The translations under genes and the position numbers were made by a program. Under the pieces are notes generated by a model. The model was not told the origin of the DNA. It was given only the letters and a program-made list of their open reading frames with translations, and did no database searches. From JANQSS01 sp965249735 (GTDB lineage: Bacteria > Bacteroidota > Bacteroidia > Chitinophagales > Saprospiraceae): a stretch of DNA of 64,000 nucleotides. Position 1 is the first letter of the stretch; every line of letters starts with the position of its first letter. The stretch covers positions 248,001 to 312,000 of the forward strand of contig CBDFMS010000026.1 in assembly GCA_965249735.1 (NCBI GenBank). The letters are read 5' to 3'. Shown in pieces: positions 9,103 through 17,322 of this stretch.

Positions 9103-9441
9103 CTATTTTTTGAAAATGGCGTAGACCTCTACTAAAAGTCCTACAATTATAATAAATGGTGCCAGTGTAATCCTACGAAAACTATAGATACGCTCTGCGT
9201 TGAATACATCAGGAGAATCACTTCCACCACCACTCATCAAGATAAATCCAAGGACAATAAGTAATACGCCCACGCCCATGAGGATATAATTTTGCTTATT
9301 AAATATCATGGGAATATCCGACGATGATGAAGTCGTTCTTGTCGCTCGTTTTGAACTGGACTGCGTGGATTTATTCCCGCTGCTCTTTTGCGTTTTGACC
9401 GTTTTTACTACCCGCTTTTCCGTCTTCTTTGCTTTACTCAT
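9103..9441 (-). CDS. DUF3098 small membrane protein
   Basis: 112 residues from the ATG at 9441. Residues about 1-45 are a Lys/Thr/Ser-rich cytoplasmic tail; two membrane helices follow (about 53-72 and 92-110), with the DUF3098 motif FNAERIYSFRRITLAP between them. Function is unknown; the gene is a conserved neighbour of uppP and truB in Bacteroidota. An upstream GTG at 9450 in the same frame is possible, but the ATG at 9441 gives the more usual start and sits about 23 bases from the inferred transcription start of the promoter at 9468-9497. It is the first gene of the long leftward operon. Confidence 0.85.
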   Translation of the reverse strand: MSKAKKTEKRVVKTVKTQKSSGNKSTQSSSKRATRTTSSSSDIPMIFNKQNYILMGVGVLLIVLGFILMSGGGSDSPDVFNAERIYSFRRITLAPFIIIVGLLVEVYAIFKK

Positions 9442-9467
9442 TTTATACACTCATTTACAGGAAGGTA

Positions 9468-9497
9468 CAAAGCTAAGTTTTTTACATTTAAATGCAA
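9468..9497 (-). promoter_or_regulatory. Promoter of the DUF3098-uppP-truB-gldAFG operon
   Basis: On the minus strand there is a TTG (-33 element, 9495-9497), a 19-base spacer and TAGCTTTG (-7 element, 9468-9475). This fits the housekeeping Bacteroidota promoter well. Transcription would begin near 9464. It is the only good promoter seen ahead of the seven closely spaced genes down to the DUF4340 gene. Confidence 0.7.
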
Positions 9498-9581
9498 CGC
9501 TTTGCCCACTCAATCAGTCTTGGAACTGGATTGATCCTAACGCATAGGCAATCTTAAATTGTGGAGAAATATAAAGTAACC

Positions 9582-9612
9582 TTGATCCATACAGGGCATC
9601 AGGATATTTTCG
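9582..9612 (+). promoter_or_regulatory. Putative promoter of the small exported lectin-like gene
   Basis: TTG at 9582-9584, a 20-base spacer and TATTTTCG at 9605-9612. The -7 element differs from TAnnTTTG only by TTCG for TTTG. The same TTCG variant occurs before other genes here (for example 37416-37423 and 57832-57839). The gene start is 23 bases downstream. Confidence 0.4.
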
Positions 9613-9634
9613 TTTCTTAATAAATTAGCTCGAT

Positions 9635-10207
9635 ATGAAATTATTGTTGATGTCCTTCATCTTTTGCTTTTTTATTACCGACATGCATGCACAACGCCTT
9701 AATAATTCTTCTATGGAAGGTGAGCCGATTGATGCTACCATGCCTGATGGCTGGCACGCATGCCAGGAAGGTACGACTCCCGATATATTTCCCGGGCCAT
9801 GGGGAGTTGATAAGGATCCATACGACGGGTCATCTTTTATTGGATTAATCACGCGTCCAAATGGTAGTTGGGAATCTATAGGCCAGCGATTCTCAGAAGC
9901 CCTCATCTTAAAAGCTTGTTATCGGATGTCCATGGTCTGTGCCCATGCCGATACATACGCCGGATATAACAGTTCCGGCCGACTGCGGGTCTGGCTTGGA
10001 AAGACTAAATGTGACAAAGGACAACTTATTCTAGACGTCCCTTCACTCATGCATACAGAATGGAAAAATTACCCGATCAATTTTACAACAAAGGATGAAA
10101 TGGAATACATCATCATCGAGTCCTTTCATCCGAAGGGAATCCAGTCTTCTACAGGCAACATATTGATCGACAAGATATACGCACCCGTAATTTGTGCGGG
10201 ATCATGA
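9635..10207 (+). CDS. Small exported protein with a galactose-binding-like (jelly-roll) domain
   Basis: 190 residues. Residues 1-19 are a signal peptide ending in MHA, with Q following. The rest is one domain of the type found repeatedly in large Bacteroidota surface proteins: LNNSSMEG, then PDGWHAC, TPDIFPGPWGV, SFIGLITRPNGSWESIGQRF and paired strands to the end. This pattern belongs to a carbohydrate-binding-like beta-sandwich. Four or five Cys residues may form disulfides. There is no C-terminal sorting domain, so it is either periplasmic or reaches the surface another way. Ligand unknown. It stands alone, convergent with the coiled-coil gene that follows. Confidence 0.65.
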   Translation: MKLLLMSFIFCFFITDMHAQRLNNSSMEGEPIDATMPDGWHACQEGTTPDIFPGPWGVDKDPYDGSSFIGLITRPNGSWESIGQRFSEALILKACYRMSMVCAHADTYAGYNSSGRLRVWLGKTKCDKGQLILDVPSLMHTEWKNYPINFTTKDEMEYIIIESFHPKGIQSSTGNILIDKIYAPVICAGS

Positions 10208-10239
10208 ACCTTCAATTAATGAGAATTCTTTGCTAGGAC

Positions 10240-10695
10240 CTAGCTATCCTTTTCTTGAGAATCATTCATGTGTTCTTTTAGAAAGTCGTTGGTCTTTTGA
10301 AGCAGGTCTTTGAGCTTGCTTTCGAGTGAGTCACGTTCTTCGCTGGACATTTCTTGATTTTCATCGCCCTCCAGCTCTTCCAATTCTCCTTCCAGACGTT
10401 TACTTTCTTTCCTGAGGTCTTTGTATTCCTTGACAGTCTCCTTGTCCATATTTTTTACTTTGGCTTCGATTCCTGTCAGTGTATCTTCAATTTTGGATAG
10501 AACCTTCTTGTACTTACCATCTTTGATGCGTTGATGCTCATCTTTCACAAAATCCTTTACCGCTACACCGACATCCTTAATTTCACTGAACACCTTTTCG
10601 GAAGTAGCTTTTTCTTCTACGCTACCAAAAAAATAATTGTAGACCAAGATTCCGACGATGAGTAAGAGTCCTATTTTAAGAATTGTCTTTATCAT
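10240..10695 (-). CDS. Membrane-anchored coiled-coil protein, unknown function
   Basis: 151 residues, not recognised as a named family. Residues about 5-25 are one membrane helix (signal anchor). Residues about 60-140 are highly charged, with heptad-like Leu/Val spacing that predicts a coiled coil (for example LRKESKRLEGELEELEG). The tail is acidic. It is probably an inner-membrane protein with a periplasmic or cytoplasmic helical stalk. A TAAATTTG -7 element lies at 10726-10733. It is monocistronic and convergent with the gene on its left. Confidence 0.6.
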   Translation of the reverse strand: MIKTILKIGLLLIVGILVYNYFFGSVEEKATSEKVFSEIKDVGVAVKDFVKDEHQRIKDGKYKKVLSKIEDTLTGIEAKVKNMDKETVKEYKDLRKESKRLEGELEELEGDENQEMSSEERDSLESKLKDLLQKTNDFLKEHMNDSQEKDS

Positions 10696-10725
10696 GATAA
10701 TCTGAGTTTATGGTTATTCAAGCAA

Positions 10726-10733
10726 CAAATTTA
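10726..10733 (-). promoter_or_regulatory. -7 promoter element for the coiled-coil membrane protein gene
   Basis: The minus strand reads TAAATTTG, matching TAnnTTTG, 31 bases ahead of the ATG. No TTG is present at the expected -33 distance. Confidence 0.4.
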
Positions 10734-10863
10734 GGTATTTCAAGGTAGCCGGAAATAATCATTCAGACAAAGGACTATCAGGACTCGATCAAGATCTTTG
10801 GAATAGTATGATGCAAGCGCGATTTTCGTAATTTCGCGCCTTATAAAAGTAAGCAACCACACG

Positions 10864-13800
10864 ATGAAATATCGACCCCGCGACATAGAAAAGAAATGGC
10901 AGCAATATTGGAAAGATGATGATATCTATCGGGTGTCAAATAACGATAGCCGTCCCAAGTATTATGTACTGGACATGTTTCCTTATCCTTCTGGTTCAGG
11001 TCTCCATGTTGGGCATCCCCTAGGGTATATTGCAAGTGATATCATTTCACGTTACAAACGGCTCAAAGGGTTCAATGTACTGCATCCCATGGGATTCGAT
11101 GCCTTTGGCCTTCCTGCTGAGCAATATGCCATAAATCATGGAATCCATCCCGCAAAATCGACTGCAGATAATATTCAGCGGTACAAGGATCAATTGGAAA
11201 ATATCGGATTTTGTTATGATTGGGACCGCGAAGTAAGAACAAGTGATCCAAGCTACTACAAGTGGACTCAGTGGATTTTTCTGCAATTATTCGAGCACTA
11301 TTACAATCATTCAGATGAGGTTGCCAAAAGTATAGAGAGTCTTGTTGGAACATTTGAACAAGAAGGGAGTCGCGGTGTGAACGCCTATCACACCAATGAA
11401 ACTGACTTTACAGCCGAAGAATGGATCGGAATGACGGCGAAGGAGCAAGATGACATTTTGATGAACTATCGTCTCGCATATCGCAAGGTTACGTATGTCA
11501 ACTGGTGTGAAGAATTAGGCACCGTATTGGCTAATGATGAAGTCAAGGATGGACGATCTGAACGTGGTGGCTTTCTTGTCGAGCGCAAGCCGATGCTGCA
11601 ATGGTCATTGAGGATTACAGCCTATGCAGAGCGGCTTCTACAAGATATGGAAACATTGGATTGGTCTTCTGCTCTCAAAGCCATGCAAAGAAACTGGATT
11701 GGGAAATCCGTTGGGGCCAATGTCTTTTTTGAAGTTGAACATCACATGGAATCCCTCGAAATATTCACGACGCGACCGGATACAATCTACGGGGCCACGT
11801 TCATGGTTATGGCTCCTGAGCACCCCATGATTGATTTGATTACAATCGAAGCGCAACGCGATGAAATCAAAAAATATAAGGAGTATGCCGTCAATCGTTC
11901 TGAGCGGGAAAGACAAAGTGATTCGAAGAATGTCAGCGGTGCTTTCACTGGTGCCTATACGATCAATCCGGTTTCAAAGACACGTATTCCGATATGGATT
12001 TCTGAATATGTCCTTATGGATTATGGTTGCGGTGCCATTATGGCTGTGCCGAGTGAAGATCTGAGAGACCGCGCTTTTGCCGAACACTTCGACCTCGACA
12101 TTATTGAAGTCATCGACAGATCGGGTTTTCCGGAATCACAGATTGAGGATAAATCAGGAACAATGATCAATTCTGATCTTATTAATGACCTTGAAGTAAC
12201 TGAAGCTATTGACAAGATTATCAATTACTTAGATGAAAATAATTTAGGTTCAAGACAAATTCAATATAAACTTCGTGATGCTAACTATAGTCGGCAACGA
12301 TATTGGGGAGAACCGTTTCCGGTGACCTATGATGAAGAAGGTGTAAGTCATCCGAATCCAATTTCTGAACTGCCTTTGGAATTGCCTGAATTGAATGACT
12401 TCAAGCCTGCCACAGGAGCCAAATCTCCCCTTGCTCGTTTAGAGCATTGGAGCCATTTAAAAAATGGTCATCAACGTGAAACAGATACCATGCCCGGGTT
12501 TGCCGGCTCTTCCTGGTATTTCCTCCGCTATATGGATCCGCACAATACTGATGCTTTTGCCGGTGAAGAGGCTTTGAACTACTGGAAGGACGTTGACCTC
12601 TACATCGGTGGAACAGAGCATGCCGTTGGACATTTACTTTATTCAAGGTTTTGGCACAAGTTGTTATACGATCTCGGTAAAGTTCCAACTGCAGAACCAT
12701 TTAAAAAATTGGTCAATCAGGGCATGATTCAAGGTCGATCGAGTTTCATCTATCGCGCCAATGAACAAATGGCAGAATATTTCTTCTCCCAAAAACTTTC
12801 CGGTTACAAACAAAACGTTCAACGAAATTATCCGATTGCGGGATTATATGTGGATTTTGCCCTGCCTGATGAAAAAGTGGCTATTGAAGTCAAACCGGCA
12901 GCAAAGCTCGTTCACTTGATGAACCAGACCTATGCGCGATTCGAAGAAGAAGGATGGAAAATATTAGGTGTCCCAATGGAAGAGGTGGGTACCTATTGGA
13001 ATAATTTTGATCTTATCATCGATAAAATTGAACGGGCCATCGCAGGTGAACCGGCTGATCCAATCAACCTGGACACAAAACCATGTCCACTTTTTATCTC
13101 AAAAGATGTGGTAAAAGATGATTTGCATGTTACAAGTCTGCATGTGGACATCCACCTCGTGAAGGATGACAAGTTGGATATGGAAGCCTTTATCTTGTCA
13201 AATCCTGATTTAAAAGATGCCATGTTCATCACCAATAATGACGGAGATTACATTTGTGGCACGGCCGTCGAGAAAATGTCGAAGTCGAAATACAATGTGA
13301 TCAATCCTGATGAAGTTGTCGAACGATACGGCGCAGATGTCTTTCGCATGTACGAGATGTTCCTGGGGCCACTCGAGCAATCCAAGCCGTGGGATACACA
13401 GGGTATTGATGGGGTCTCGAAATTTCTAAATCGGTTTTGGGGATTGTTCTTTGTCGACGGTAAATTGAATCTTTCCGATGAAGAACCCACAAAGGAGGAA
13501 TTGAAAATACTCCATCAAACATTGAAGAAAGTAGAAGATGATCTTGCCCGATTTGCGTTTAATACGTGCGTTAGTCAATTTATGATCACCACAAATGAGC
13601 TGAAAAAAATCAGTTGTAATAACAGAACCATACTCTCTTCCCTTGTGATTGTGCTTACGCCTTTTGCTCCTCACGTAACTGAAGAGTTATGGCAATTATT
13701 GGGAAATGAGACTAGCGTGACCGAAACAAGATTTCCAACATTCATCGAATCGTATTTGGCTGAAGATGAAATTGAATATCCAATATCTATCAATGGTCGC

Positions 13801-13956
13801 AAAAGGACAATGGCCACATTCGCTTCTGATAGCTCAAAAGAAGATCTTGAAAAGGCAGCAGTCGAACTCGAAGGTGTTCAAAAATGGATAGAAGGTAAAT
13901 CGATTAAAAAAATCATCGTCGTACCTGGACGTATGATAAATATCGTGGCCGTTTAA
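10864..13956 (+). CDS. leuS: Leucyl-tRNA synthetase with an inserted PD-(D/E)XK/DUF559-like domain
   Basis: Charges tRNA-Leu. 1030 residues, about 100 longer than usual for Bacteroidota LeuRS. Class I motifs are intact: HVGH (the HIGH box) at 48-51 and KMSKS at 804-808. The CP1 editing domain is present, with FTTRPDT at 301-307 and YGCGAIMAVP near 387-396; the conserved Asp of the RD pair is D402. The C-terminal anticodon-binding region and small tail domain are complete. The extra length is an insertion at about 632-742, between GMIQGRSSFIYR and the LHVDIHLVKDD segment, in the leucine-specific region before KMSKS. It resembles DUF559/Vsr-like nucleases: R654, VDF (D664), IEVK (E675, K677), then an ARFEEEGWKILGV helix-strand. 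The flanks align normally and the frame is continuous, so the enzyme is probably functional. The role of the insert is unknown. Confidence 0.95.
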   Translation: MKYRPRDIEKKWQQYWKDDDIYRVSNNDSRPKYYVLDMFPYPSGSGLHVGHPLGYIASDIISRYKRLKGFNVLHPMGFDAFGLPAEQYAINHGIHPAKSTADNIQRYKDQLENIGFCYDWDREVRTSDPSYYKWTQWIFLQLFEHYYNHSDEVAKSIESLVGTFEQEGSRGVNAYHTNETDFTAEEWIGMTAKEQDDILMNYRLAYRKVTYVNWCEELGTVLANDEVKDGRSERGGFLVERKPMLQWSLRITAYAERLLQDMETLDWSSALKAMQRNWIGKSVGANVFFEVEHHMESLEIFTTRPDTIYGATFMVMAPEHPMIDLITIEAQRDEIKKYKEYAVNRSERERQSDSKNVSGAFTGAYTINPVSKTRIPIWISEYVLMDYGCGAIMAVPSEDLRDRAFAEHFDLDIIEVIDRSGFPESQIEDKSGTMINSDLINDLEVTEAIDKIINYLDENNLGSRQIQYKLRDANYSRQRYWGEPFPVTYDEEGVSHPNPISELPLELPELNDFKPATGAKSPLARLEHWSHLKNGHQRETDTMPGFAGSSWYFLRYMDPHNTDAFAGEEALNYWKDVDLYIGGTEHAVGHLLYSRFWHKLLYDLGKVPTAEPFKKLVNQGMIQGRSSFIYRANEQMAEYFFSQKLSGYKQNVQRNYPIAGLYVDFALPDEKVAIEVKPAAKLVHLMNQTYARFEEEGWKILGVPMEEVGTYWNNFDLIIDKIERAIAGEPADPINLDTKPCPLFISKDVVKDDLHVTSLHVDIHLVKDDKLDMEAFILSNPDLKDAMFITNNDGDYICGTAVEKMSKSKYNVINPDEVVERYGADVFRMYEMFLGPLEQSKPWDTQGIDGVSKFLNRFWGLFFVDGKLNLSDEEPTKEELKILHQTLKKVEDDLARFAFNTCVSQFMITTNELKKISCNNRTILSSLVIVLTPFAPHVTEELWQLLGNETSVTETRFPTFIESYLAEDEIEYPISINGRKRTMATFASDSSKEDLEKAAVELEGVQKWIEGKSIKKIIVVPGRMINIVAV

Positions 13957-14003
13957 TTAAGAAATAAAGTCTTTCTTCGAAACTGATACCTATCAAAAGG
14001 ATT

Positions 14004-14023
14004 GAGGGAACATTGAATCCCTC
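14004..14023. terminator. Weak possible hairpin terminator after leuS
   Basis: GAGGGA (14004-14009) pairs with TCCCTC (14018-14023) across an 8-base loop, between the convergent leuS and sulfotransferase genes. The stem is short and followed only by a mixed T/C stretch. Confidence 0.25.
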
Positions 14024-14037
14024 TTCTATACATCCGG

Positions 14038-14571
14038 TTATCGATTCAAGTGCGGAAATTCAAGTTCAGGAATTGGTTTATCCAAGAATGTACATAACTC
14101 TTCCCACCCGTCTTCGTGCGCCCAACAGACCTCAAGTAGTCTTGAAGAATCGTGTTCACTGAAAAAATCTCTAATTTGCTTTAAGTGGTTTTTATAAAAG
14201 GCGATATCTTCTTCTTCAAATAGATTGGGCATAGAATGGCCATAAACCAACTGACGCTCTTCTTTAGGTCCTTTCCGCCTGGCATGATGACTCATGCTAT
14301 TGAACCATCTAAATGGTGTTGTTCGCACGGTGAGAATAAACTTCGAATCAGGAAATCGATGAAATGCTTGTTCATAAACGAAAGACCAGGGATAGTTTTC
14401 AAAACTATTATAGTTTTCCGCAATATCCATTAACGATTCCACGTCTCCGGACTTTAGTCTTTTGAGGAGGTCCAGATCAAATCCTTTATGTTTATCGAAG
14501 CCTAAAATCTCAAGTGCCTTGCCTAAGGTTGAAGTTCCTGTTTTTTCCAATCCAATTCCAAAAACTTTCAT
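14038..14571 (-). CDS. Sulfotransferase family protein
   Basis: 177 residues, short but with the core of the PAPS-dependent sulfotransferase fold. The 5'-phosphosulfate loop LEKTGTST is at 8-15, directly after the first strand, and the 3'-phosphate element is TVRTTPFRWFNS (R83 and S92). The family transfers sulfate from PAPS to carbohydrates, lipids or small molecules; the acceptor here is unknown. The N terminus is complete (MKVFGIGLEK), so the short length reflects a compact C-terminal half and not a lost start. It lies alone between leuS and serC. Other nucleotide-binding P-loop transferases are a less likely reading because both PAPS motifs are present. Confidence 0.75.
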   Translation of the reverse strand: MKVFGIGLEKTGTSTLGKALEILGFDKHKGFDLDLLKRLKSGDVESLMDIAENYNSFENYPWSFVYEQAFHRFPDSKFILTVRTTPFRWFNSMSHHARRKGPKEERQLVYGHSMPNLFEEEDIAFYKNHLKQIRDFFSEHDSSRLLEVCWAHEDGWEELCTFLDKPIPELEFPHLNR

Positions 14572-14709
14572 GACTCATCGTTATATGTAGAATAAAATGT
14601 TTTAAATTTTTAATATACCACTGCCTAAAGATCAGGCCTTTTTACTACTTTTCGGCCATAATACGACATTAGGATGATAGATCCTCTAACCCAAAAGATC
14701 TAACAAGAT

Positions 14710-15777
14710 ATGAAACCACACAATTTTAGCGCAGGTCCTTCGATATTACCTGAAGAAGTTTTTGATCAGGCTGCAGCCGCCATTACTAATTTTGCCGGCA
14801 CAGGACTGTCTCTTTTGGAAGTTTCTCATCGGGGAGCCCAGTTTGAAGAAGTCATGGACCAGGCTATAAATATCGTCAAAGAGCTACTTGGTTTACCTGA
14901 CGGCTACCAAGTCATGTTTTTAACCGGTGGTGCATCGACTCAATTTTTCATGACCGCCATGAATTTTCTGGACAACGACTCCAAGGCGTACTATCTCGAT
15001 ACAGGAGCCTGGTCAAAAAAGGCAATTAAGGAGGCAAAACTATTTGGTCAAATCGAGGTCCTGGCCAGCTCTGCGGATGCGAACTATAATTATATCCAGC
15101 GACCTAATGCCATTCCGGATGATGGTGTTTATTTACACATGACCAGTAACAATACAATTTTCGGCACGCAATATCATTTTTGGCCTGACACGTCTATGCC
15201 TCTTGTATGTGACTCGTCTTCTGATATATTTTCAAGGCCTATGCCTATCGATAAATTTGGATGTATTTATGCCGGGGCACAAAAGAATATGGGACCGGCG
15301 GGTACGACCCTTGTCATTGTGCGAGAAGATCTATTGGACAAAGTCAGCCGAACCATGCCGACAATGTTGAACTATAAAACACATTTCACAAAGAAATCTG
15401 CTTTCAATACGCCTCCCGTTTTTCCAATTTATGTGTCCTTAAAAACAATGGAATGGGTAAAAAAACAAGGTGGGGTCGATGCGATGGAAGTTCGAAATCA
15501 TGAAAAGGCAAAAATATTATACGACGCGATTGATGAGAGCAGTCTGTTTTCCGGGACGGCAGCAAAAGCAGACCGGTCGTTGATGAATGTCACTTTTGTT
15601 TGCGATGATGATTCCAGGTCTGCCGACTTCCTATCGGCATGTGCTGCTGAAAATATTGTTGGATTGAAAGGTCATCGATCTGTGGGCGGATTCAGAGCCA
15701 GTATATACAATGCCATGTCCCTGGCAAGTATTGAGCACCTTGTTGGCGTAATGAAAGAATTTGAACGTAAATCATAA
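14710..15777 (+). CDS. serC: Phosphoserine aminotransferase SerC
   Basis: PLP enzyme converting 3-phosphohydroxypyruvate and glutamate to phosphoserine and 2-oxoglutarate in serine biosynthesis; it can also serve pyridoxal phosphate synthesis. 355 residues, normal length. The N terminus HNFSAGPSILPEEV is the family signature; substrate-binding SHRG is at about 39-42, and the PLP lysine is K192 in AGAQKNMGPAG. GHRSVGGFRASIYN near the C terminus is the other substrate-binding block. Its TAA stop shares one base with the ATG of the next gene (TAATG), so the two are translationally coupled. serA and serB are not in the window. Confidence 0.95.
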   Translation: MKPHNFSAGPSILPEEVFDQAAAAITNFAGTGLSLLEVSHRGAQFEEVMDQAINIVKELLGLPDGYQVMFLTGGASTQFFMTAMNFLDNDSKAYYLDTGAWSKKAIKEAKLFGQIEVLASSADANYNYIQRPNAIPDDGVYLHMTSNNTIFGTQYHFWPDTSMPLVCDSSSDIFSRPMPIDKFGCIYAGAQKNMGPAGTTLVIVREDLLDKVSRTMPTMLNYKTHFTKKSAFNTPPVFPIYVSLKTMEWVKKQGGVDAMEVRNHEKAKILYDAIDESSLFSGTAAKADRSLMNVTFVCDDDSRSADFLSACAAENIVGLKGHRSVGGFRASIYNAMSLASIEHLVGVMKEFERKS

Positions 15778-16718
15778 TGGCAAAAAGGACTCCTGACGAA
15801 GAGGCATATATCAAATACGAGAATTTGAAAATTCCCGTTTCTATTTATTTTGAAAACCGGCGTAATACACGCATATCAATCGGGAGTGAATCGATCCATC
15901 TTCGACTTTCGCGCAACCTCAGCCAGGCAGAATTTTCAGACCAAATAAACTGGGCGGGCAAATGGCTTCATCGCAGATTTGAAAAAGCGCCCACCCTTTT
16001 AGAGCGCTTCAAAATGGTCCATTTTCTGAATGGCGATCGCATAAGAGTATTGAATGACATCTACATTCTCCACCTCGATGAAGAAGACCGTAAGAATTCA
16101 AGTGCCACATTAAATAATCATGATATTTATGTCACCCTGGCCTCAGGGATGGATATTGCTAAGCGAAACAAAACGATTCAATCGCTTTGTCACAAAATTA
16201 TTTGTCAGAAATATCTGCAATATGTCAAACAGCGCGTCCACGAATTAAATGAACGTTTTTTTCGGGAACCCTATACTGCGGTAAAATTAAAATATATCCA
16301 TTCGAAATGGGGCTCTTGTTCATCTGATGGTGAAATAATCTTATCCAGCAAATTGCTGTTTTGCCCTCAATGGATTTTCGATTATGTAATCGTTCATGAA
16401 CTCGCTCACCTTATTGAACATAATCATAGCGACAGTTATTGGGAATTAGTTGCCTCTGCCATCCCTGGTTACGAAAAGGCCGATAAATGGCTGAACAATG
16501 AGGGTGCGGGAATAGAACTTATGCCTATTAAATATGATCATCAGCCTGTGTATCCGTTTATGAATAAAACAATTACTGAACCGAAATCCGCTCCACAAAA
16601 GTCAGACTCTACGATCGAGCAAATTGAACATAAAGAGCAAAAAGAGCAAACTGAAAAAGCTGAACAACCAGATATAGTTCCACCGGCTCGGCTAGGCGAG
16701 CAATTGAAATTATTTTAG
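15777..16718 (+). CDS. YgjP-type (DUF45) zinc metallopeptidase-like protein with charged tail
   Basis: 313 residues. The zinc site of the YgjP/DUF45 family is complete: HELAH (H207, E208, H211) with the third ligand His217 in HNHSDSYW; the WGSC motif preceding it is at about 178-181. Members are called M48-like or SprT-like metallopeptidases, and the cellular substrate is not established. No signal peptide is visible, so it is cytoplasmic. Residues about 265-305 are an unusual low-complexity K/E/Q-rich stretch (EQKEQTEKAEQ-like) ahead of a final LGEQLKLF. The start overlaps the serC stop by one base, implying coupling. A strong bidirectional terminator follows at 16805-16830. Confidence 0.8.
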   Translation: MAKRTPDEEAYIKYENLKIPVSIYFENRRNTRISIGSESIHLRLSRNLSQAEFSDQINWAGKWLHRRFEKAPTLLERFKMVHFLNGDRIRVLNDIYILHLDEEDRKNSSATLNNHDIYVTLASGMDIAKRNKTIQSLCHKIICQKYLQYVKQRVHELNERFFREPYTAVKLKYIHSKWGSCSSDGEIILSSKLLFCPQWIFDYVIVHELAHLIEHNHSDSYWELVASAIPGYEKADKWLNNEGAGIELMPIKYDHQPVYPFMNKTITEPKSAPQKSDSTIEQIEHKEQKEQTEKAEQPDIVPPARLGEQLKLF

Positions 16719-16804
16719 TTCATCTGGTATGACGATCAGTAAGTATTGTTGATGACATGATTAGATTCAATTATGCGATCAACCTTAAATAAATGACAAA
16801 AAAA

Positions 16805-16830
16805 AAGAGTGCAGTAAATTCTGCACTCTT
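16805..16830. terminator. Bidirectional intrinsic terminator
   Basis: AAGAGTGCAG (16805-16814) pairs perfectly with CTGCACTCTT (16821-16830) around a 6-base loop, and flanking A and T runs extend the stem. A T-run follows on the plus strand and, because of the A-run on the other side, also on the minus strand. It sits between the convergent serC unit and the rpsF-rpsR-rplI operon and can serve both. Confidence 0.85.
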
Positions 16831-16850
16831 TTAATTTTTTTTCTCCTAGA

Positions 16851-17297
16851 TTAATCCTGAACTACTTCAAAATTAATTTTCGTTTCAACTTCCGGATGAA
16901 GATGGGCTTCGGCTACATATGATCCTAGCGTTTTTACTTCTTCCATGATAGTTATTTTCTTTCGTTCGATATCAAAGCCTGCTTGTTCTTTGATTGCCTG
17001 TGCCAATTGAATATTGGTCACAGAGCCAAAGATTTTGTCCTCTGCACCTGCTTTTGCACCGATTTTAATGACCATGTCTTTAAGTTTATCAGCCATGTCT
17101 TTAAATTCGTCAAATCGCTTAGCCAGTTCAGCAGCTTCTTTTACTTTGATTTCTTCGAGTTTCTTTCGATTTGGTTTATTGGCGATCACGGCCAATTTCT
17201 TAGGAATAAGAAAATTTCGTCCAAATCCGTTCTTGACCTTTACGACATCGTGTCGATCACCCAATTTTTCTACTTCTGCCAGGAGTATTACTTCCAT
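16851..17297 (-). CDS. rplI: 50S ribosomal protein L9
   Basis: 148 residues, standard length. The N-terminal rRNA-binding domain starts MEVILLAEVEKLGDRHDVVKVKNGFGRNFLIPKK in pattern (GxxGDxVxVxxGYxRNxLxP), a long connecting helix follows (about 45-75), and the C-terminal domain includes IFGSVTNIQLAQAI. It is a large-subunit protein at the L1 stalk base involved in reading-frame fidelity. It is the last gene of the rpsF-rpsR-rplI operon, 25 bases after rpsR, and ends at the bidirectional hairpin. Confidence 0.97.
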   Translation of the reverse strand: MEVILLAEVEKLGDRHDVVKVKNGFGRNFLIPKKLAVIANKPNRKKLEEIKVKEAAELAKRFDEFKDMADKLKDMVIKIGAKAGAEDKIFGSVTNIQLAQAIKEQAGFDIERKKITIMEEVKTLGSYVAEAHLHPEVETKINFEVVQD

Positions 17298-17322
17298 GAT
17301 GAATAATTTTTAAAGATTAAGA

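Noticed and set aside
10218..10245. Palindrome GCTAGGACCTAGC between the jelly-roll gene and the coiled-coil gene
   Set aside because: Loop of one base cannot form an RNA hairpin, and no T-run follows; too short to be an attachment or protein-binding site claim.
12401..12700. Antisense open frames within leuS, mutS and other long genes
   Set aside because: They mirror the codon structure of the real genes on the other strand and show no domains, starts or promoters of their own.
12757..13089. The LeuRS insertion as an intein or group-type homing element
   Set aside because: There is no Cys or Ser at the proximal junction, no Hint-type blocks, no HN-Cys/Ser end and no LAGLIDADG motif; the insert is far too short for an intein with endonuclease.
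14038..14571. The 177-residue sulfotransferase as a truncated pseudogene
   Set aside because: Both PAPS motifs, a normal start and an ordinary stop are present; compact members of the family exist, so loss of function cannot be claimed.
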